Shown here: in pieces, positions 27,180 through 36,702 of the stretch
Layout: each line of letters opens with the position of its first letter
Numbering within the stretch: position 1 is the stretch's first letter
DNA from: Shewanella insulae
GTDB taxonomy: Bacteria; Pseudomonadota; Gammaproteobacteria; Enterobacterales; Shewanellaceae
Assembly (NCBI RefSeq): GCF_009831655.1
Contig: NZ_WRPA01000017.1
Location: 36,121-100,120, forward strand
Direction of reading: 5' to 3'
DNA: 64,000 nt
Notes under the pieces: generated by a model
What the model was told of the DNA's origin: nothing
Database searches by the model: none
What the model saw: only the letters and a program-made list of their open reading frames with translations
Program-made: the position numbers and the translations under genes

Positions 27180-28082
27180 TTAATCATTTTCTACCGTTAG
27201 ATAGGCACCATCCTGATAACAGACTACGCGATTGCGCCCATCGGCCTTGGCCTTATACACAGCCTCATCGGCCAAGACCAACAGGTGTGACAGATCGGCA
27301 TTATGATGGTTGGCGGTGACCACACCGAAGCTGCCGGTTACCTCCAACCCCATGGGTTTAAGCCGCGCCAGCTTCATGCGCACGTCTTCGGTTTTTTCTC
27401 TGGCGATGGCTAAGCCACACTCCATTAGGATCACAAACTCCTCGCCCCCCATGCGTGCCACCAGATCTTCCTTACGAAAACTCTCCTGTAACAACTTGGC
27501 CACAGCTTGCAATACGAGATCGCCGATATGATGGCCGTTGAAGTCGTTAATCTTCTTGAAGTGGTCCAGATCCAGCATCACGATAGAGAGCTCTTTCTGG
27601 TGTCGTACCATGGCCGAGAGACTCTGGGCCGCGCGCTCGGCGAGGAAGTGACGATTGTAGAGGCCGGTGAGCTGATCATGCAGGGCCATAAACTTAAGCT
27701 TATCACTATGTTGTTTGAGTTGAATATGGGTACTGACCCGAGCGCGCACAATCGCCGGGCGGATTGGCTTGGTAATATAATCCACCGCACCTATCTCCAG
27801 CCCCTTCTGCTCATCCTCGTCCGAATCTTTGGCGGTCACGAAGATAATGGGGATCTCGGCCGTCTCTGGGTTGGCCTTTAACTGGCGACACACCTGGTAC
27901 CCATCCATGCCGGGCATCAGGACATCGAGCAAGATGATGTCTGGTTTCTGCTTGGCCACCTTGAGACACTCTTCCCCGCTTTCGGCAGTCCACACCTGAA
28001 ACATCTCCTTCAGGCACTGCCGCATGATCAGGACATTTGTCTTAACGTCATCAACCACCAACACTACAGATTGTTCTTCCAT
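27180..28082 (-). CDS. Response regulator with GGDEF diguanylate cyclase domain
   Basis: A 300-residue protein. The receiver domain has DD at 11-12, phosphoacceptor Asp53 in LLDVLMPGMDG and the conserved Lys in YITKPIRP. The GGDEF domain has an intact active site, RMGGEEF (GGEEF 212-216), and an allosteric I-site RKED (203-206) five residues upstream, so it should make c-di-GMP with product inhibition. First gene of an operon with the binding lipoprotein (overlapping frames) and the hybrid kinase, its presumed phosphodonor via the HPt domain. Confidence 0.92.
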   Translation of the reverse strand: MEEQSVVLVVDDVKTNVLIMRQCLKEMFQVWTAESGEECLKVAKQKPDIILLDVLMPGMDGYQVCRQLKANPETAEIPIIFVTAKDSDEDEQKGLEIGAVDYITKPIRPAIVRARVSTHIQLKQHSDKLKFMALHDQLTGLYNRHFLAERAAQSLSAMVRHQKELSIVMLDLDHFKKINDFNGHHIGDLVLQAVAKLLQESFRKEDLVARMGGEEFVILMECGLAIAREKTEDVRMKLARLKPMGLEVTGSFGVVTANHHNADLSHLLVLADEAVYKAKADGRNRVVCYQDGAYLTVEND

Positions 28083-28241
28083 GCAATCCCCTAATCAGCA
28101 ACCAGCAATTAGCCACAATGTTTCAAATGGATAGCGATCTTTTTAAGTGTAGCAGAAAGGATTTTTTCATCCGCAAATCCCACAATTAACATCACAGAAG
28201 TTCACGCAGCTGACAACCAAAATATGCAGGCAAGAAAAGCA

Positions 28242-28266
28242 AAAGGGCCCGTAGGCCCTTTTTGAG
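28242..28266 (-). terminator. Terminator of the outer-membrane protein gene
   Basis: AAAGGGCC-cgta-GGCCCTTT forms a stem; read on the minus strand it is followed by TTGCTTTTCTT, about 12 bases past the stop of the porin-like gene. Confidence 0.75.
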
Positions 28267-28277
28267 ATGGTAATAAA

Positions 28278-28931
28278 TTAGAAGCGATAGGTTAAACCGA
28301 TAACAGACTTGGTTTCCCAATCAGTTGCACCATTGGCATAAGGCACAGCCTGATCCGCCTCTTCACGGCCTAACTTGATGTAGCCTGTCAGGTTATCGAT
28401 GAAATCATAACCGGCAACGGCAAATACGTTGCGGGTATCAGAATTAATACCTTCGAAACGATCACGTATGTATGAAGCCTCGACACCGGCAAATAAGCCG
28501 CTATCAAACTGGTAACCTGTACCCACCTCGGCGCGATACTCTTTAACGGTTGAATCTACAATCACTTCGGCACCATTACCTGTGATGTCCATAGGCGCTG
28601 CACCATAGACCTTGATGCGATCTTTACGCATCGCGCGGCCTTCGGCATAGGCATAGAAGTTATCGAAGTTTGTCTCTACACGCAGACCACCACCGAAAGA
28701 ACCATCGTTGAAACGCTTATCTTCATATTGGGTCTCAACTGACGCAAACGGGATCACAGACACGACTCCGAAGTTGAAATCATAGCCAATTCTGGCTTCC
28801 AGGTTAGTCGACTTGTCTTGAGTGGTGTGCTCAGCCTCTACCTTACCGGTAAAGCCGTTTAGCACGTCGGCGTTAGCCGCACCGGCAGATAACGCAAGTA
28901 ATGTAGCAACAACAATAGCTGACTTTTTCAT
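28278..28931 (-). CDS. Outer-membrane beta-barrel protein
   Basis: A 217-residue protein with a clear signal peptide (MKKSAIVVATLLALSAGAANA). Aromatic-rich alternating strands follow (ARIGYDFNFGVVSVIPFASV, FYAYAEGRAMRKD, AEVGTGYQFDSGLFAGVEAS) and the protein ends in a terminal Phe strand, VIGLTYRF, the BAM recognition signature. It is a small barrel of the OmpA-like/porin type; its function is not evident. It stands alone with its own terminator. Confidence 0.8.
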   Translation of the reverse strand: MKKSAIVVATLLALSAGAANADVLNGFTGKVEAEHTTQDKSTNLEARIGYDFNFGVVSVIPFASVETQYEDKRFNDGSFGGGLRVETNFDNFYAYAEGRAMRKDRIKVYGAAPMDITGNGAEVIVDSTVKEYRAEVGTGYQFDSGLFAGVEASYIRDRFEGINSDTRNVFAVAGYDFIDNLTGYIKLGREEADQAVPYANGATDWETKSVIGLTYRF

Positions 28932-29566
28932 GTATATTCCCCATATCTATATTTGATGAATGTCTCTCACGAGCATCAAACCTTGGCTCGTCAGATGAAG
29001 CTATTATCTTTAAGACTTTCGCAAACATTGAATTAGTAACTATTCGATATTCCAATACATCAATATCTACCAGCTGTTCCACCACACAAGCCACACCAAA
29101 CAAAAAATAACAGTTTCAAAGCCTTACGATGCAGCACCAATCTTCGATGCAATTTTGAGCAGAGTTCTAGAACGGGTGGGAAAAAATCTTAGGGGGGCGC
29201 TCTGTCAGCTTAGGTTCAGGAAACTCACGCCATCAAAGTTCAAATTCGCCCCTATGAGCCTGAAAAACCCCCGCCTTCAACCCACGAATTACCATTAATC
29301 AGTGACTCAATGACACCAAAGCTGCTCGCCATCTGACGCTCAGCCTAATTTTTATGGCTAGAAATGAAGGACTTGAGATGTGAAAAGGCCACATAAATAA
29401 GCCAAGCAACGGCTAAGCGGAGCGAACTACAAAGATGAGCAGCCTGAGACGGCTAAACAAAGATAACGGCGCGGCAAGCACACGGCAAACAAGGAAGTAA
29501 ACGGAGAAACAAAGACAGCCGGGGTAAGCACCTAGAGACTTGAGGCGCTCACCCTGCCGCCAGGGG
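28932..29566. other. Long intergenic region, no gene supported
   Basis: About 635 bp between two minus-strand genes. The part next to the outer-membrane gene probably holds its promoter. The remainder shows only short open frames with low-complexity translations that are not convincing. No repeat, tRNA or conserved hairpin was recognised. Confidence 0.5.
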
Positions 29567-29953
29567 TTATCTTTCACACTCGTCGACACGAGAATGGTAA
29601 GGGTCGTCGTCGGCAAGACAGAGCCTATCGGCCTGAAGTTGACCCTGCTTCTGCTCCGCCTGCTTCTGCTCCGCCTGCTCGGCCTTCTTCTGCGCCTCGA
29701 ACTTAGCCAGGCGCTCGTCGAGCGCACGCTCGATAACATCGTGATTGAGCTCGATGCAGTCATAGTCGCCGGCGGCACATTCCCACTCGGCGCGCACGGG
29801 TTGGCTGGCAATAATCGACAGCATAAGCGCAACCATCAGGCTGCCCAACACGCCCACCAGCTTTGAGCGACGCTGCTTGAGTAGCGGCAACTCGGGCAAT
29901 AGGAATTGCTCTACGCCGCCGACCGGTTCACACACTTTATTTAAATTGGCCAT
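29567..29953 (-). CDS. Hypothetical membrane-anchored protein with charged coil
   Basis: A 128-residue protein. A hydrophobic segment at about 33-52 (VGVLGSLMVALMLSIIA) follows a basic stretch and may act as a signal anchor. The remaining part has Cys pairs (WECAAGDYDCIEL) and a long Glu/Gln/Lys-rich coil with a repeated AEQKQ unit (residues about 85-108). It lies 32 bp downstream of a D15-like outer-membrane gene on the same strand, so it is probably co-transcribed. No family recognised. Confidence 0.55.
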   Translation of the reverse strand: MANLNKVCEPVGGVEQFLLPELPLLKQRRSKLVGVLGSLMVALMLSIIASQPVRAEWECAAGDYDCIELNHDVIERALDERLAKFEAQKKAEQAEQKQAEQKQGQLQADRLCLADDDPYHSRVDECER

Positions 29954-29985
29954 AGGAATTACCTCTTGTGCTAATCAAAAATGAC

Positions 29986-31125
29986 TTACCAGGCCCCACC
30001 AACCTGTAAATACAGGGTCCACTCCTCTGGCCCCTTGGCGATATCCATCCCTGTGCGCAGCCCAAGCTGGCGCGCCATCAGGTAACGAAAGCCCACCCCC
30101 TGGGTCTTGAGCCAGGGGCTATCGGCAAAACGCTCGTCTGCCATCACCGCCTTACCGGCGCCGGCAAAGCCCAGCAGGGTCCAGCGATCGTCGAGGTCAT
30201 AACTCACCTCGACCTCTCCCAGGGCGGTGTCATCCCCCTGATAGCGCATCGCCGGCATGCCGCGCATGTCCAGGTAAGGCAAGGCGTAGAAGGGGGCATC
30301 GCCCGAGAGAGACTTGGCATCCAGACGCATGTTGACGCCCCACTTGGCATTCAGCCTGTGATAGGCATGCAGGAAGGCGCTGTCGGTGCGATAGTCGAAG
30401 TCGCCGCCGAGTCGTTTGTCGTGCTGGGTACTCTTCAGCCTCGCCTTGATACCGCTGCGGGGCGAGAAATGGTTGTCTGTGCTGTCGTAGGTGAGCTTGA
30501 CCCCCAGGGCGCCATCGCTATCGGCCATGGCACTCTCCTGGTTGAGCGGATGCTCACCGCCTAGGTCGAACTCAGCCTCGGAGCGGGTATAGCTATATTC
30601 ACCGCCGAGGAAGAAGTTGCTCTCTCCCAGGCGTACATCGATATCTTGAAACAGATGCCAGCCTTGCAGCGAGAAACCCATGGCCGGGGCGTCGATACCC
30701 GTGTAGGCCTTGAGCCTGAGATCGGCGGCGAAGATGCCGCCCAGATATCGCACCCTGTCTTCCAGCCAGTTCCCCGAATGAAACAGGCCACCCAGCTTGG
30801 TTCCGTTATTGGTGCCGGCGGCCACCACGCCCGTAACGCTCGGCGGGATCTCGGCCACGGCCAAGGGGTCTTCGAGCCGCTTCTGCCGTTGCGACTCGGA
30901 CTCATGGAAGAACAGCAGGGCGGCGCCGCCGCCCACCCCTACCGCAGGCTCGGTGATCAGAATCGGTACAGGCATGAAGCCGTGGGCGTTGTTAAGGATC
31001 CACTGACTGGCATCGACACGGCCATCGGTGGGATCCTTAAACTGATCGGTGAAGCCTGCCTGACTGGCACCGGCTAGCAGGCTCAGGCTGAGTACTAAAA
31101 GGCTGGGGTAGCTGGGGGTTGCCAT
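29986..31125 (-). CDS. BamA/TamA-like outer-membrane protein (surface antigen D15 barrel)
   Basis: A 379-residue protein with a signal peptide (LLVLSLSLLAGASQA). It lacks POTRA repeats but shows the barrel half of the D15 family: VPILITEPAVGVGGGAALLF near residue 52, LTYDSTDNHFSPRSGIKARL near 220 (the conserved xxPxxG turn), and a final strand ending WTLYLQVGGAW. Probably a stand-alone 16-strand barrel without a known role. It is transcribed with the small anchored protein downstream. Confidence 0.75.
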   Translation of the reverse strand: MATPSYPSLLVLSLSLLAGASQAGFTDQFKDPTDGRVDASQWILNNAHGFMPVPILITEPAVGVGGGAALLFFHESESQRQKRLEDPLAVAEIPPSVTGVVAAGTNNGTKLGGLFHSGNWLEDRVRYLGGIFAADLRLKAYTGIDAPAMGFSLQGWHLFQDIDVRLGESNFFLGGEYSYTRSEAEFDLGGEHPLNQESAMADSDGALGVKLTYDSTDNHFSPRSGIKARLKSTQHDKRLGGDFDYRTDSAFLHAYHRLNAKWGVNMRLDAKSLSGDAPFYALPYLDMRGMPAMRYQGDDTALGEVEVSYDLDDRWTLLGFAGAGKAVMADERFADSPWLKTQGVGFRYLMARQLGLRTGMDIAKGPEEWTLYLQVGGAW

Positions 31126-31204
31126 AATCTTCTGCCTCGGGAGTTGGGATGACCTTAGCGAGAAACCCTTTCGTCGCTAAGGTCTATGCGGGAAGCGCAT
31201 TCTG

Positions 31205-31552
31205 TTAATAACCGTTGATGATGGCGTCATCTATGATCGCATCTTCGATGTAAGCGTCTTCGATCTCTTGCTCTATGATGGCGTCTTCAATGTCTTCGAG
31301 GTCACGCTTGCAGCGCTCGCGTTTCACCTCGCCTTCCACCAGGCCGTCGATCGCGCCAATGGCACCACCGATGGCCGCACCACGCTTAGCGCCTTCACCA
31401 CCGTCGGCGATGGCACCCGCGGCGGTACCTATGAGGCCACCTTCGATGGCACCGGCCACCACATCGCCCAGGGTGTCGTCACAGTAATCGGCCATGGCGA
31501 AACCAGAAGCCACACTCAGGGATAAAGCGAGTAACAAGGGTTTGAATTTCAT
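31205..31552 (-). CDS. Small secreted glycine-zipper protein
   Basis: A 115-residue protein with a signal peptide (LLLALSLSVASGFAMA). The mature N-terminus is a glycine zipper (GAIEGGLIGTAAGAIADGG, GAAIGGAIGAIDG), followed by an acidic, isoleucine-rich repeat: EDIEDAI, EQEIEDAYIEDAI, DDAIINGY. The zipper suggests membrane insertion or oligomerisation. It lies 79 bp upstream of the D15-like gene on the same strand. Confidence 0.65.
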   Translation of the reverse strand: MKFKPLLLALSLSVASGFAMADYCDDTLGDVVAGAIEGGLIGTAAGAIADGGEGAKRGAAIGGAIGAIDGLVEGEVKRERCKRDLEDIEDAIIEQEIEDAYIEDAIIDDAIINGY

Positions 31553-31672
31553 CTTATGCTCCGAATCATGCTGTTAATGTCGAGGTCATGATAAGAGCAA
31601 AAAGCGAATAGCTTTAGTTAGCTATCATTCGATTTTATAATAGGTTGGTAGGGAGGCGCCGAGCGCGAGGCC

Positions 31673-31882
31673 TTAGCCCCGCGACGCATAGAAAAATTTC
31701 TCGTAGAGGTAGGTGTAGCAGTAGTTGAAGACCAGATAGAAGACCACGAAGCCGATATCCAGCCAGAAGGCCTGCCACAGCGAGATGGACAGATAGGCCG
31801 CCATGATGGGCACAGAGATAAACAGCAGCCCCAGCTCAAACAACAGGCTGTGCCAGACTCTGTCTGCCATGGATTTCACCAT
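31673..31882 (-). CDS. C-terminal half of a PACE efflux protein, downstream of an in-frame TAG
   Basis: A 69-residue frame encoding one bacterial transmembrane pair domain: MADRVWHSLLFELGLLFISV and NYCYTYLYEKFF, the second repeat of PACE (AceI-like) transporters. It is in the same frame as the preceding half, separated only by a TAG and one ACC codon. No good ribosome site precedes its ATG. Full PACE proteins are about 140-150 residues, which equals the two halves together. It is either a nonsense-mutated gene or a two-polypeptide transporter. Confidence 0.65.
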   Translation of the reverse strand: MVKSMADRVWHSLLFELGLLFISVPIMAAYLSISLWQAFWLDIGFVVFYLVFNYCYTYLYEKFFYASRG

Positions 31883-31885
31883 GGT

Positions 31886-32095
31886 CTACTTGAAGTAGAG
31901 CATGGCTCTGTCGAACAGCAGGTTATAGCCATAGTTCCAGGCCGCGGCAATCAGCGACATGCCTATGGCCAGGGCCAACAAGGCACGAGAATCGACCGAG
32001 GTCAGCCAGGCACCCAGGGGCACGGCTAACACCATGGCCCCCAGCTCGAACCCTACTAGATACCTGATGCGATCGAATCTCGTCTTATGTTGCAT
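31886..32095 (-). CDS. N-terminal half of a PACE efflux protein
   Basis: A 69-residue protein from the ATG encoding MQHKTRFDRIRYLVGFELG; a TTG further upstream also opens the frame. It holds the first bacterial transmembrane pair (ELGAMVLAVPLGAWL, SLIAAAWNYGYNLLFDRAM), the hallmark of the PACE family, whose members export chlorhexidine and other biocides or polyamines by proton exchange. A TAG ends it just where the second pair should begin. It lies downstream of the RND operon. Confidence 0.7.
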   Translation of the reverse strand: MQHKTRFDRIRYLVGFELGAMVLAVPLGAWLTSVDSRALLALAIGMSLIAAAWNYGYNLLFDRAMLYFK

Positions 32096-32192
32096 GATAA
32101 CCCCCTGCGCCAACTTGGCAGCAGAATAAAGTGTTCTCCAACCGGCAACGCCGTCAGCCAAAACATTGATACGCCGGCGGAGAACATAAACC

Positions 32193-35100
32193 TTAAGCCG
32201 TCACTTCAGTCGCCTTGGGTGAGCGTCTTAGCTCACGCAGGCGTTGCAGTGCGATGAAACAGATTGGCACCAGGAGACAGCCGATCACTGTGGCAATCAA
32301 CATGCCGCCAAAGCTGGCAATACCCAGGGCGTTACGGCTGGCTGAGCCCGCCCCCGAGGCGATAACCAGAGGCAATACCCCAAGGATGAAGGAGAAGGCC
32401 GTCATCAATACCGCTCGCAGACGCAGGGCAATCGCCTGCTTTGCCGCCTCCATGATGGAGAGCCCCTTCTCTTCACGCAGCACCTTGGCAAACTCGACAA
32501 TCAGAATCGCGTTGCGACTCGCCATACCTATGAGCAGTACCAGGCCCACCTGGGTGTAGAGGTTGATACTGCCACCGGCCAGGGCGGTGAAGCCCAGGGC
32601 ACCAAACAGCGCCGTCGGTACACAGAGGATAATCGCCAGTGGGATCATCCAGCTCTCGTACTGCGCCACCAGGAATAGATAGGTGAACAGCAGCGCCAGG
32701 GCGAACAGGATAGGCGCCGAATCGCCCGCCTGTAGCTCCTGATAGGTCATGCCGGTCCACTCGTAGGCGTAGCCCTGTGGCAGGCTGGTGTCGGCAATCT
32801 GCTCCATGGCGGCGATGGCCTCACCCGAGCTATAACCGTCGGCCGGAATCGCAATCACCTGCGCCGTGTTGTACAGGTTGTAGCGGGCGGTGTTGTCCGA
32901 CCCCACCAGCGGCTTGTAGGCGGCGAAGCTAGACAGCTTGACCATCTCACCAGACACGGCGCGTACATAGATCTGCTCCAGGTCTTTCTCTTGCGAGCGG
33001 TAAGATTGCTCCGCCTGCAGGTTCACCTGATAGTTCTTACCGAACTTAGTGAAATCATTGACATACATATTGCCCATCATGGCAGACAGCGTGCTGTTCA
33101 CCTCGTTAAGATCAACCCCCAGCGCCATCGCCTTGGCTCTGTCCACATCCAGATAGAGCTGTGGCACGTTGGCACTATAGGTGGTGAAGGCCATGGCGAT
33201 CTCGTCGGCATCGTTGAGCGCCGCCAGATAACCATCCAGCGCGGGCGCCATCTGTTCGACGCTGCGACCACTGAGATCTTCAACCTGCAGGGTCAGACCG
33301 CCGGCATTACCCAGGCCGGGAATGGCTGGCATAGAAAACGCCATGCCGGTGACATCTTTGTTCTGATCGATAATCGCCTGTACCTGGGCCACCAGCGCAA
33401 ACTCTGAGGTTTCAGCCGTCTGGCGCTCGCTCCAGTCGTCCAGCACCACGATCATCATGCCAGAGTTAGACGATGAGGCGCCCTTGAGCAGGCTATAACC
33501 CTTGGCGGCCACCACATGCTTGACCCCTTCGAGGGCACTGACCTCGCTGATCATCTCATCGACCATCTTGTCGGTTCTGTCCAGCGCCGAGGCTTCCGGT
33601 AGGTTCATGTCCACCATGAATGAGCCCTGATCTTCCGCCGGGATGAAGCCCTTAGGCATGTTGTCGCCCAGCAGCATGATGGCGCCCATCAGCAGGGCCA
33701 GCAACGCACCCGATAGCATCAGACGCTTACCGAAGAAGCCTACCGACGAGACATAACCATTAGTCAGTCTGTTGATGAATTGATTGAACCAGGCCAGCGG
33801 GCCACGTGTCTTAGGCGCCTCATGACGCATCAAGGCGGCGCACAGGGCAGGCGTAAGGGTGAGAGCCACCACGGTCGAGATCACTGTCGATACCGAGATA
33901 GTTACCCCGAATTGCTGATACATCTGACCCACAAGACCAGGGGCGAAGGAGACGGGGCCGAATACCGCCAAGAGCACCAATGCTGAGGCAATCAAAGGGG
34001 CTGTCACCTCTTTCATCGCCTTGGAGGTCGCGGTCTTGGCGTCGAGATGCTCCTCACTCATCAGGCGTTCGACGTTTTCGATCACCACGATGGCCGCATC
34101 CACCACCACACCGATAGCCAAGATCAGGCCGAACATGGAGATGGTGTTGATATCTATCCCCATGGCCGCCATCACCACGAAGGTGCCAATGAGTGACACG
34201 GGAATGGCGATCGAGGGGATCAGGGTCGCGCGCCAGCTCTGCAGGAAGAGGAAGGTCACGACAACCACCAGGCCGATGGCGATATAGAGGGTTTCGAACA
34301 CCTCATCCATAGACACCTCGATAAAGGTGGTGGAGTCGTAGCTGATCACATGCTCCATATCGGCAGGGAAACGCTGACTGAGACGCTCCATCTCGGCGCG
34401 TACCCCTTCGGCAACCTCGAGGGCGTTGGCACCCGGTGCCTGATAGATGGCCAGAATAGGGCTCTCATTCTTGCCGTAGGTAGCCATGGCAGAGTACTGC
34501 TCCGCCGCCAGCTCGACACGGGCCACATCTTTTAGTGTGATGAAACCGGCCTGGTTGTCGGCGCGCAGTATGATGTTTTCAAACTCCTCGACATCCACCA
34601 GACGACCCTGAGTCTGAATCGTGTATTGGAACACCTGGTTACCGGATGAAGGGCGCTCGCCCAGCTTACCGGCGGCAACCGTGGTATTTTGTGCGCTGAT
34701 GGCAGCGGCCACATCGTTAGCGGTGATCGCCTTGGCGGCCATCTTCTCTGGGTTAAGCCAGACGCGCATCGAGTAGTTCTGCTCACCGATCACCTGCACT
34801 TTACCCACACCTTTCACCCTCAGCAGGGCGTCTTTGATGTTGAGCGAGGCATAGTTAGACAGGTAGAGATTGTCGTGGCTGCCGTTGGGCGAGTAAGTGT
34901 TGACCGTCATCAAGATGGAGTTAGCCACCTTCTCGACCGTCACCCCCTGACGCTTAACCTCTTCGGGTAACTTGGCCATCGCCTTGTTTACCCGGTTCTG
35001 CACCAGCACCTGGGCCTTATCGGGATCTGTGCCGATGGCAAAGGTTACATAGGCCAGGTAGGTGTTATCGTTGTTCGACTTGGACTCGATATAGATCATG

Positions 35101-35321
35101 TCCTCGACGCCGTTGATCTCCTGTTCGATCACCGAGGCGACCGTGTTACGTATGGTGTTATGGTCGGCACCAGGAAACACGGCAAACACCTCGATAGAGG
35201 GCGGCACTATGCTGGGAAATTGCGATACTGGCATTTTTGCCAGACTGAGTAAGCCTGCCAAGGTCAGCACAATCGAGAGTACGATGGCGAACTTGGGGCG
35301 ATTAATGAAGAAATCGGCCAT
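32193..35321 (-). CDS. RND multidrug efflux transporter, inner-membrane pump (HAE1 family)
   Basis: A 1042-residue AcrB/MexF-like pump. It starts ADFFINRPKFAIVLSIVLTL as usual, with 12 membrane helices in two sets of six around large periplasmic loops. Proton-relay acids are in GVVVDAAIVVIENVERLM (helix 4), with the usual ALTPALCA and the second-half LIGMASRNAILIVEFAK. It is encoded 6 bp after the membrane-fusion protein gene, and the two form a tripartite pump with an outer-membrane channel not present here. Likely substrates: hydrophobic drugs or solvents. Confidence 0.94.
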   Translation of the reverse strand: MADFFINRPKFAIVLSIVLTLAGLLSLAKMPVSQFPSIVPPSIEVFAVFPGADHNTIRNTVASVIEQEINGVEDMIYIESKSNNDNTYLAYVTFAIGTDPDKAQVLVQNRVNKAMAKLPEEVKRQGVTVEKVANSILMTVNTYSPNGSHDNLYLSNYASLNIKDALLRVKGVGKVQVIGEQNYSMRVWLNPEKMAAKAITANDVAAAISAQNTTVAAGKLGERPSSGNQVFQYTIQTQGRLVDVEEFENIILRADNQAGFITLKDVARVELAAEQYSAMATYGKNESPILAIYQAPGANALEVAEGVRAEMERLSQRFPADMEHVISYDSTTFIEVSMDEVFETLYIAIGLVVVVTFLFLQSWRATLIPSIAIPVSLIGTFVVMAAMGIDINTISMFGLILAIGVVVDAAIVVIENVERLMSEEHLDAKTATSKAMKEVTAPLIASALVLLAVFGPVSFAPGLVGQMYQQFGVTISVSTVISTVVALTLTPALCAALMRHEAPKTRGPLAWFNQFINRLTNGYVSSVGFFGKRLMLSGALLALLMGAIMLLGDNMPKGFIPAEDQGSFMVDMNLPEASALDRTDKMVDEMISEVSALEGVKHVVAAKGYSLLKGASSSNSGMMIVVLDDWSERQTAETSEFALVAQVQAIIDQNKDVTGMAFSMPAIPGLGNAGGLTLQVEDLSGRSVEQMAPALDGYLAALNDADEIAMAFTTYSANVPQLYLDVDRAKAMALGVDLNEVNSTLSAMMGNMYVNDFTKFGKNYQVNLQAEQSYRSQEKDLEQIYVRAVSGEMVKLSSFAAYKPLVGSDNTARYNLYNTAQVIAIPADGYSSGEAIAAMEQIADTSLPQGYAYEWTGMTYQELQAGDSAPILFALALLFTYLFLVAQYESWMIPLAIILCVPTALFGALGFTALAGGSINLYTQVGLVLLIGMASRNAILIVEFAKVLREEKGLSIMEAAKQAIALRLRAVLMTAFSFILGVLPLVIASGAGSASRNALGIASFGGMLIATVIGCLLVPICFIALQRLRELRRSPKATEVTA

Positions 35322-35327
35322 GAGTTG

Positions 35328-36458
35328 TTACCCCTTCTTGGCTAGGGCAACAGGCTGTTGCACGTCGACTTCGACGCCGGCACGCACCGACTGAAGGCCA
35401 CTGAGGATCACGCGCTCACCGGCTTGCAGACCATCCTGCACTATCCAGGAATCCGCCTGACGCAAGCCCAGCTTGACGTAACGGGCCTCGACCACATTGT
35501 CTTGGTTAACGGTAAACACATAGCGACCGCCCTGATCTTCCTGCACCACGGCCTGAGGCACCACCAGCTGTTGCTGGGCTACCTGTTGACGCGACGACAC
35601 AGAGACGAATTGGCCAGGTACCAGCAGGCCTTCTGGGTTAGGGAAGGTGACGCGAAAACGGATAGAACCGCTGCGACTGTCCACATGGTTGTCGATGAAG
35701 TCGACCTCACCCTTGTGGTGATACAGGGTGCCGTTGGCCAGGGTCAGCGCCATCTCGGGCGACGCTATCTCCTCGCCCGCCTGCACACGTTGCTGCAGGT
35801 CATTGAGATACTGCTTCTCGTCCAGCTTGATATCCACATGCATGGCGCTGCTGCTCACTAGAGTGGTCAGCGGCTCGACATCAGGCCCCACCAAGGCACC
35901 GACACTCACTCGGCTGTCGCTCATCACACCGTCAAAGGGGGCAAAGATGCGGGTATTTTCCAGATCCAGCTGGGCATAGTTGAGCGCCGCCTTGGCGCTT
36001 TGCACCTCGGCCTTCATGCCGAGAAGCTCGGCTTCGATCTGCTCGACCTCCAGGCTGCTCAGAGCATCTTGCGTCAGCAGGGCCTGGGCCTTCTCATGTT
36101 TCTTCGCCTGTAGCATCATCTGCGCCGTTTTCTGCGCCAGGTTGGCCTCCAGGCGGGCGACCTCGGCCTGAAACGGCTTAGGGTCTATCTCAAACAGCAG
36201 ATCACCCTTCTTAACCTGAGCGCCATCGGTATAAACCTGGCTGATCAGGTAACCGGAGATCTTTGGCAAGATCTCCACCTGGTCGACCGCCAGGGTCTTA
36301 CCCATGAACTGTTCGGTGAGTTGGATCAGCTGAGGTTGCATAACCTGCACTGTGACCTTGGGTTGTTCGGTGAACTCCCCGTCGACTTCGGCTTGCTGCG
36401 AACAGGCAGCGAGTAGAAGTGGGAGGGAAATCGCAATAAGTTTGGCTGACGTACCCAT
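35328..36458 (-). CDS. RND efflux periplasmic adaptor (membrane fusion protein)
   Basis: A 376-residue lipoprotein: signal with lipobox LLAACSQ. Barrel-sandwich hybrid (lipoyl) halves KISGYLISQVYTDGAQVKKGD and RIFAPFDGVMSDSRVSVG flank an alpha-hairpin (about 95-160). Beta-barrel and membrane-proximal domains follow (FRVTFPNPEGLLVPGQFVSV). AcrA/MexE family. First gene of the RND operon; a 6-bp inverted repeat upstream (TAATAC at 36533, GTATTA at 36549) could be an operator. No local TetR gene is present. Confidence 0.93.
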   Translation of the reverse strand: MGTSAKLIAISLPLLLAACSQQAEVDGEFTEQPKVTVQVMQPQLIQLTEQFMGKTLAVDQVEILPKISGYLISQVYTDGAQVKKGDLLFEIDPKPFQAEVARLEANLAQKTAQMMLQAKKHEKAQALLTQDALSSLEVEQIEAELLGMKAEVQSAKAALNYAQLDLENTRIFAPFDGVMSDSRVSVGALVGPDVEPLTTLVSSSAMHVDIKLDEKQYLNDLQQRVQAGEEIASPEMALTLANGTLYHHKGEVDFIDNHVDSRSGSIRFRVTFPNPEGLLVPGQFVSVSSRQQVAQQQLVVPQAVVQEDQGGRYVFTVNQDNVVEARYVKLGLRQADSWIVQDGLQAGERVILSGLQSVRAGVEVDVQQPVALAKKG

Positions 36459-36702
36459 AATGACCTCTTCTCAAGCATCGACACTCATGTGCCACAAACG
36501 ATTAAATTACGACCACTATACAGAGGAGTTTTTAATACTTTTAACTAGGTATTATTAGGTTATCGAATGGGTTTGGGGCGGGGGTGAGCGGGGATAGATG
36601 ACACCACATCTATTCGAAATACAGATGGTTATTAATTAACCTAAGCAGGATTGTTAATAGATAATGGCCTCACCAACAGCAAGGTACAATATCGAGGTCA
36701 TC

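Noticed and set aside
29413..29832. 139-codon minus-strand frame overlapping the hypothetical coil gene
   Set aside because: Arginine/serine-rich translation without features; the overlapping frame at 29567-29953 has a signal anchor and better composition.
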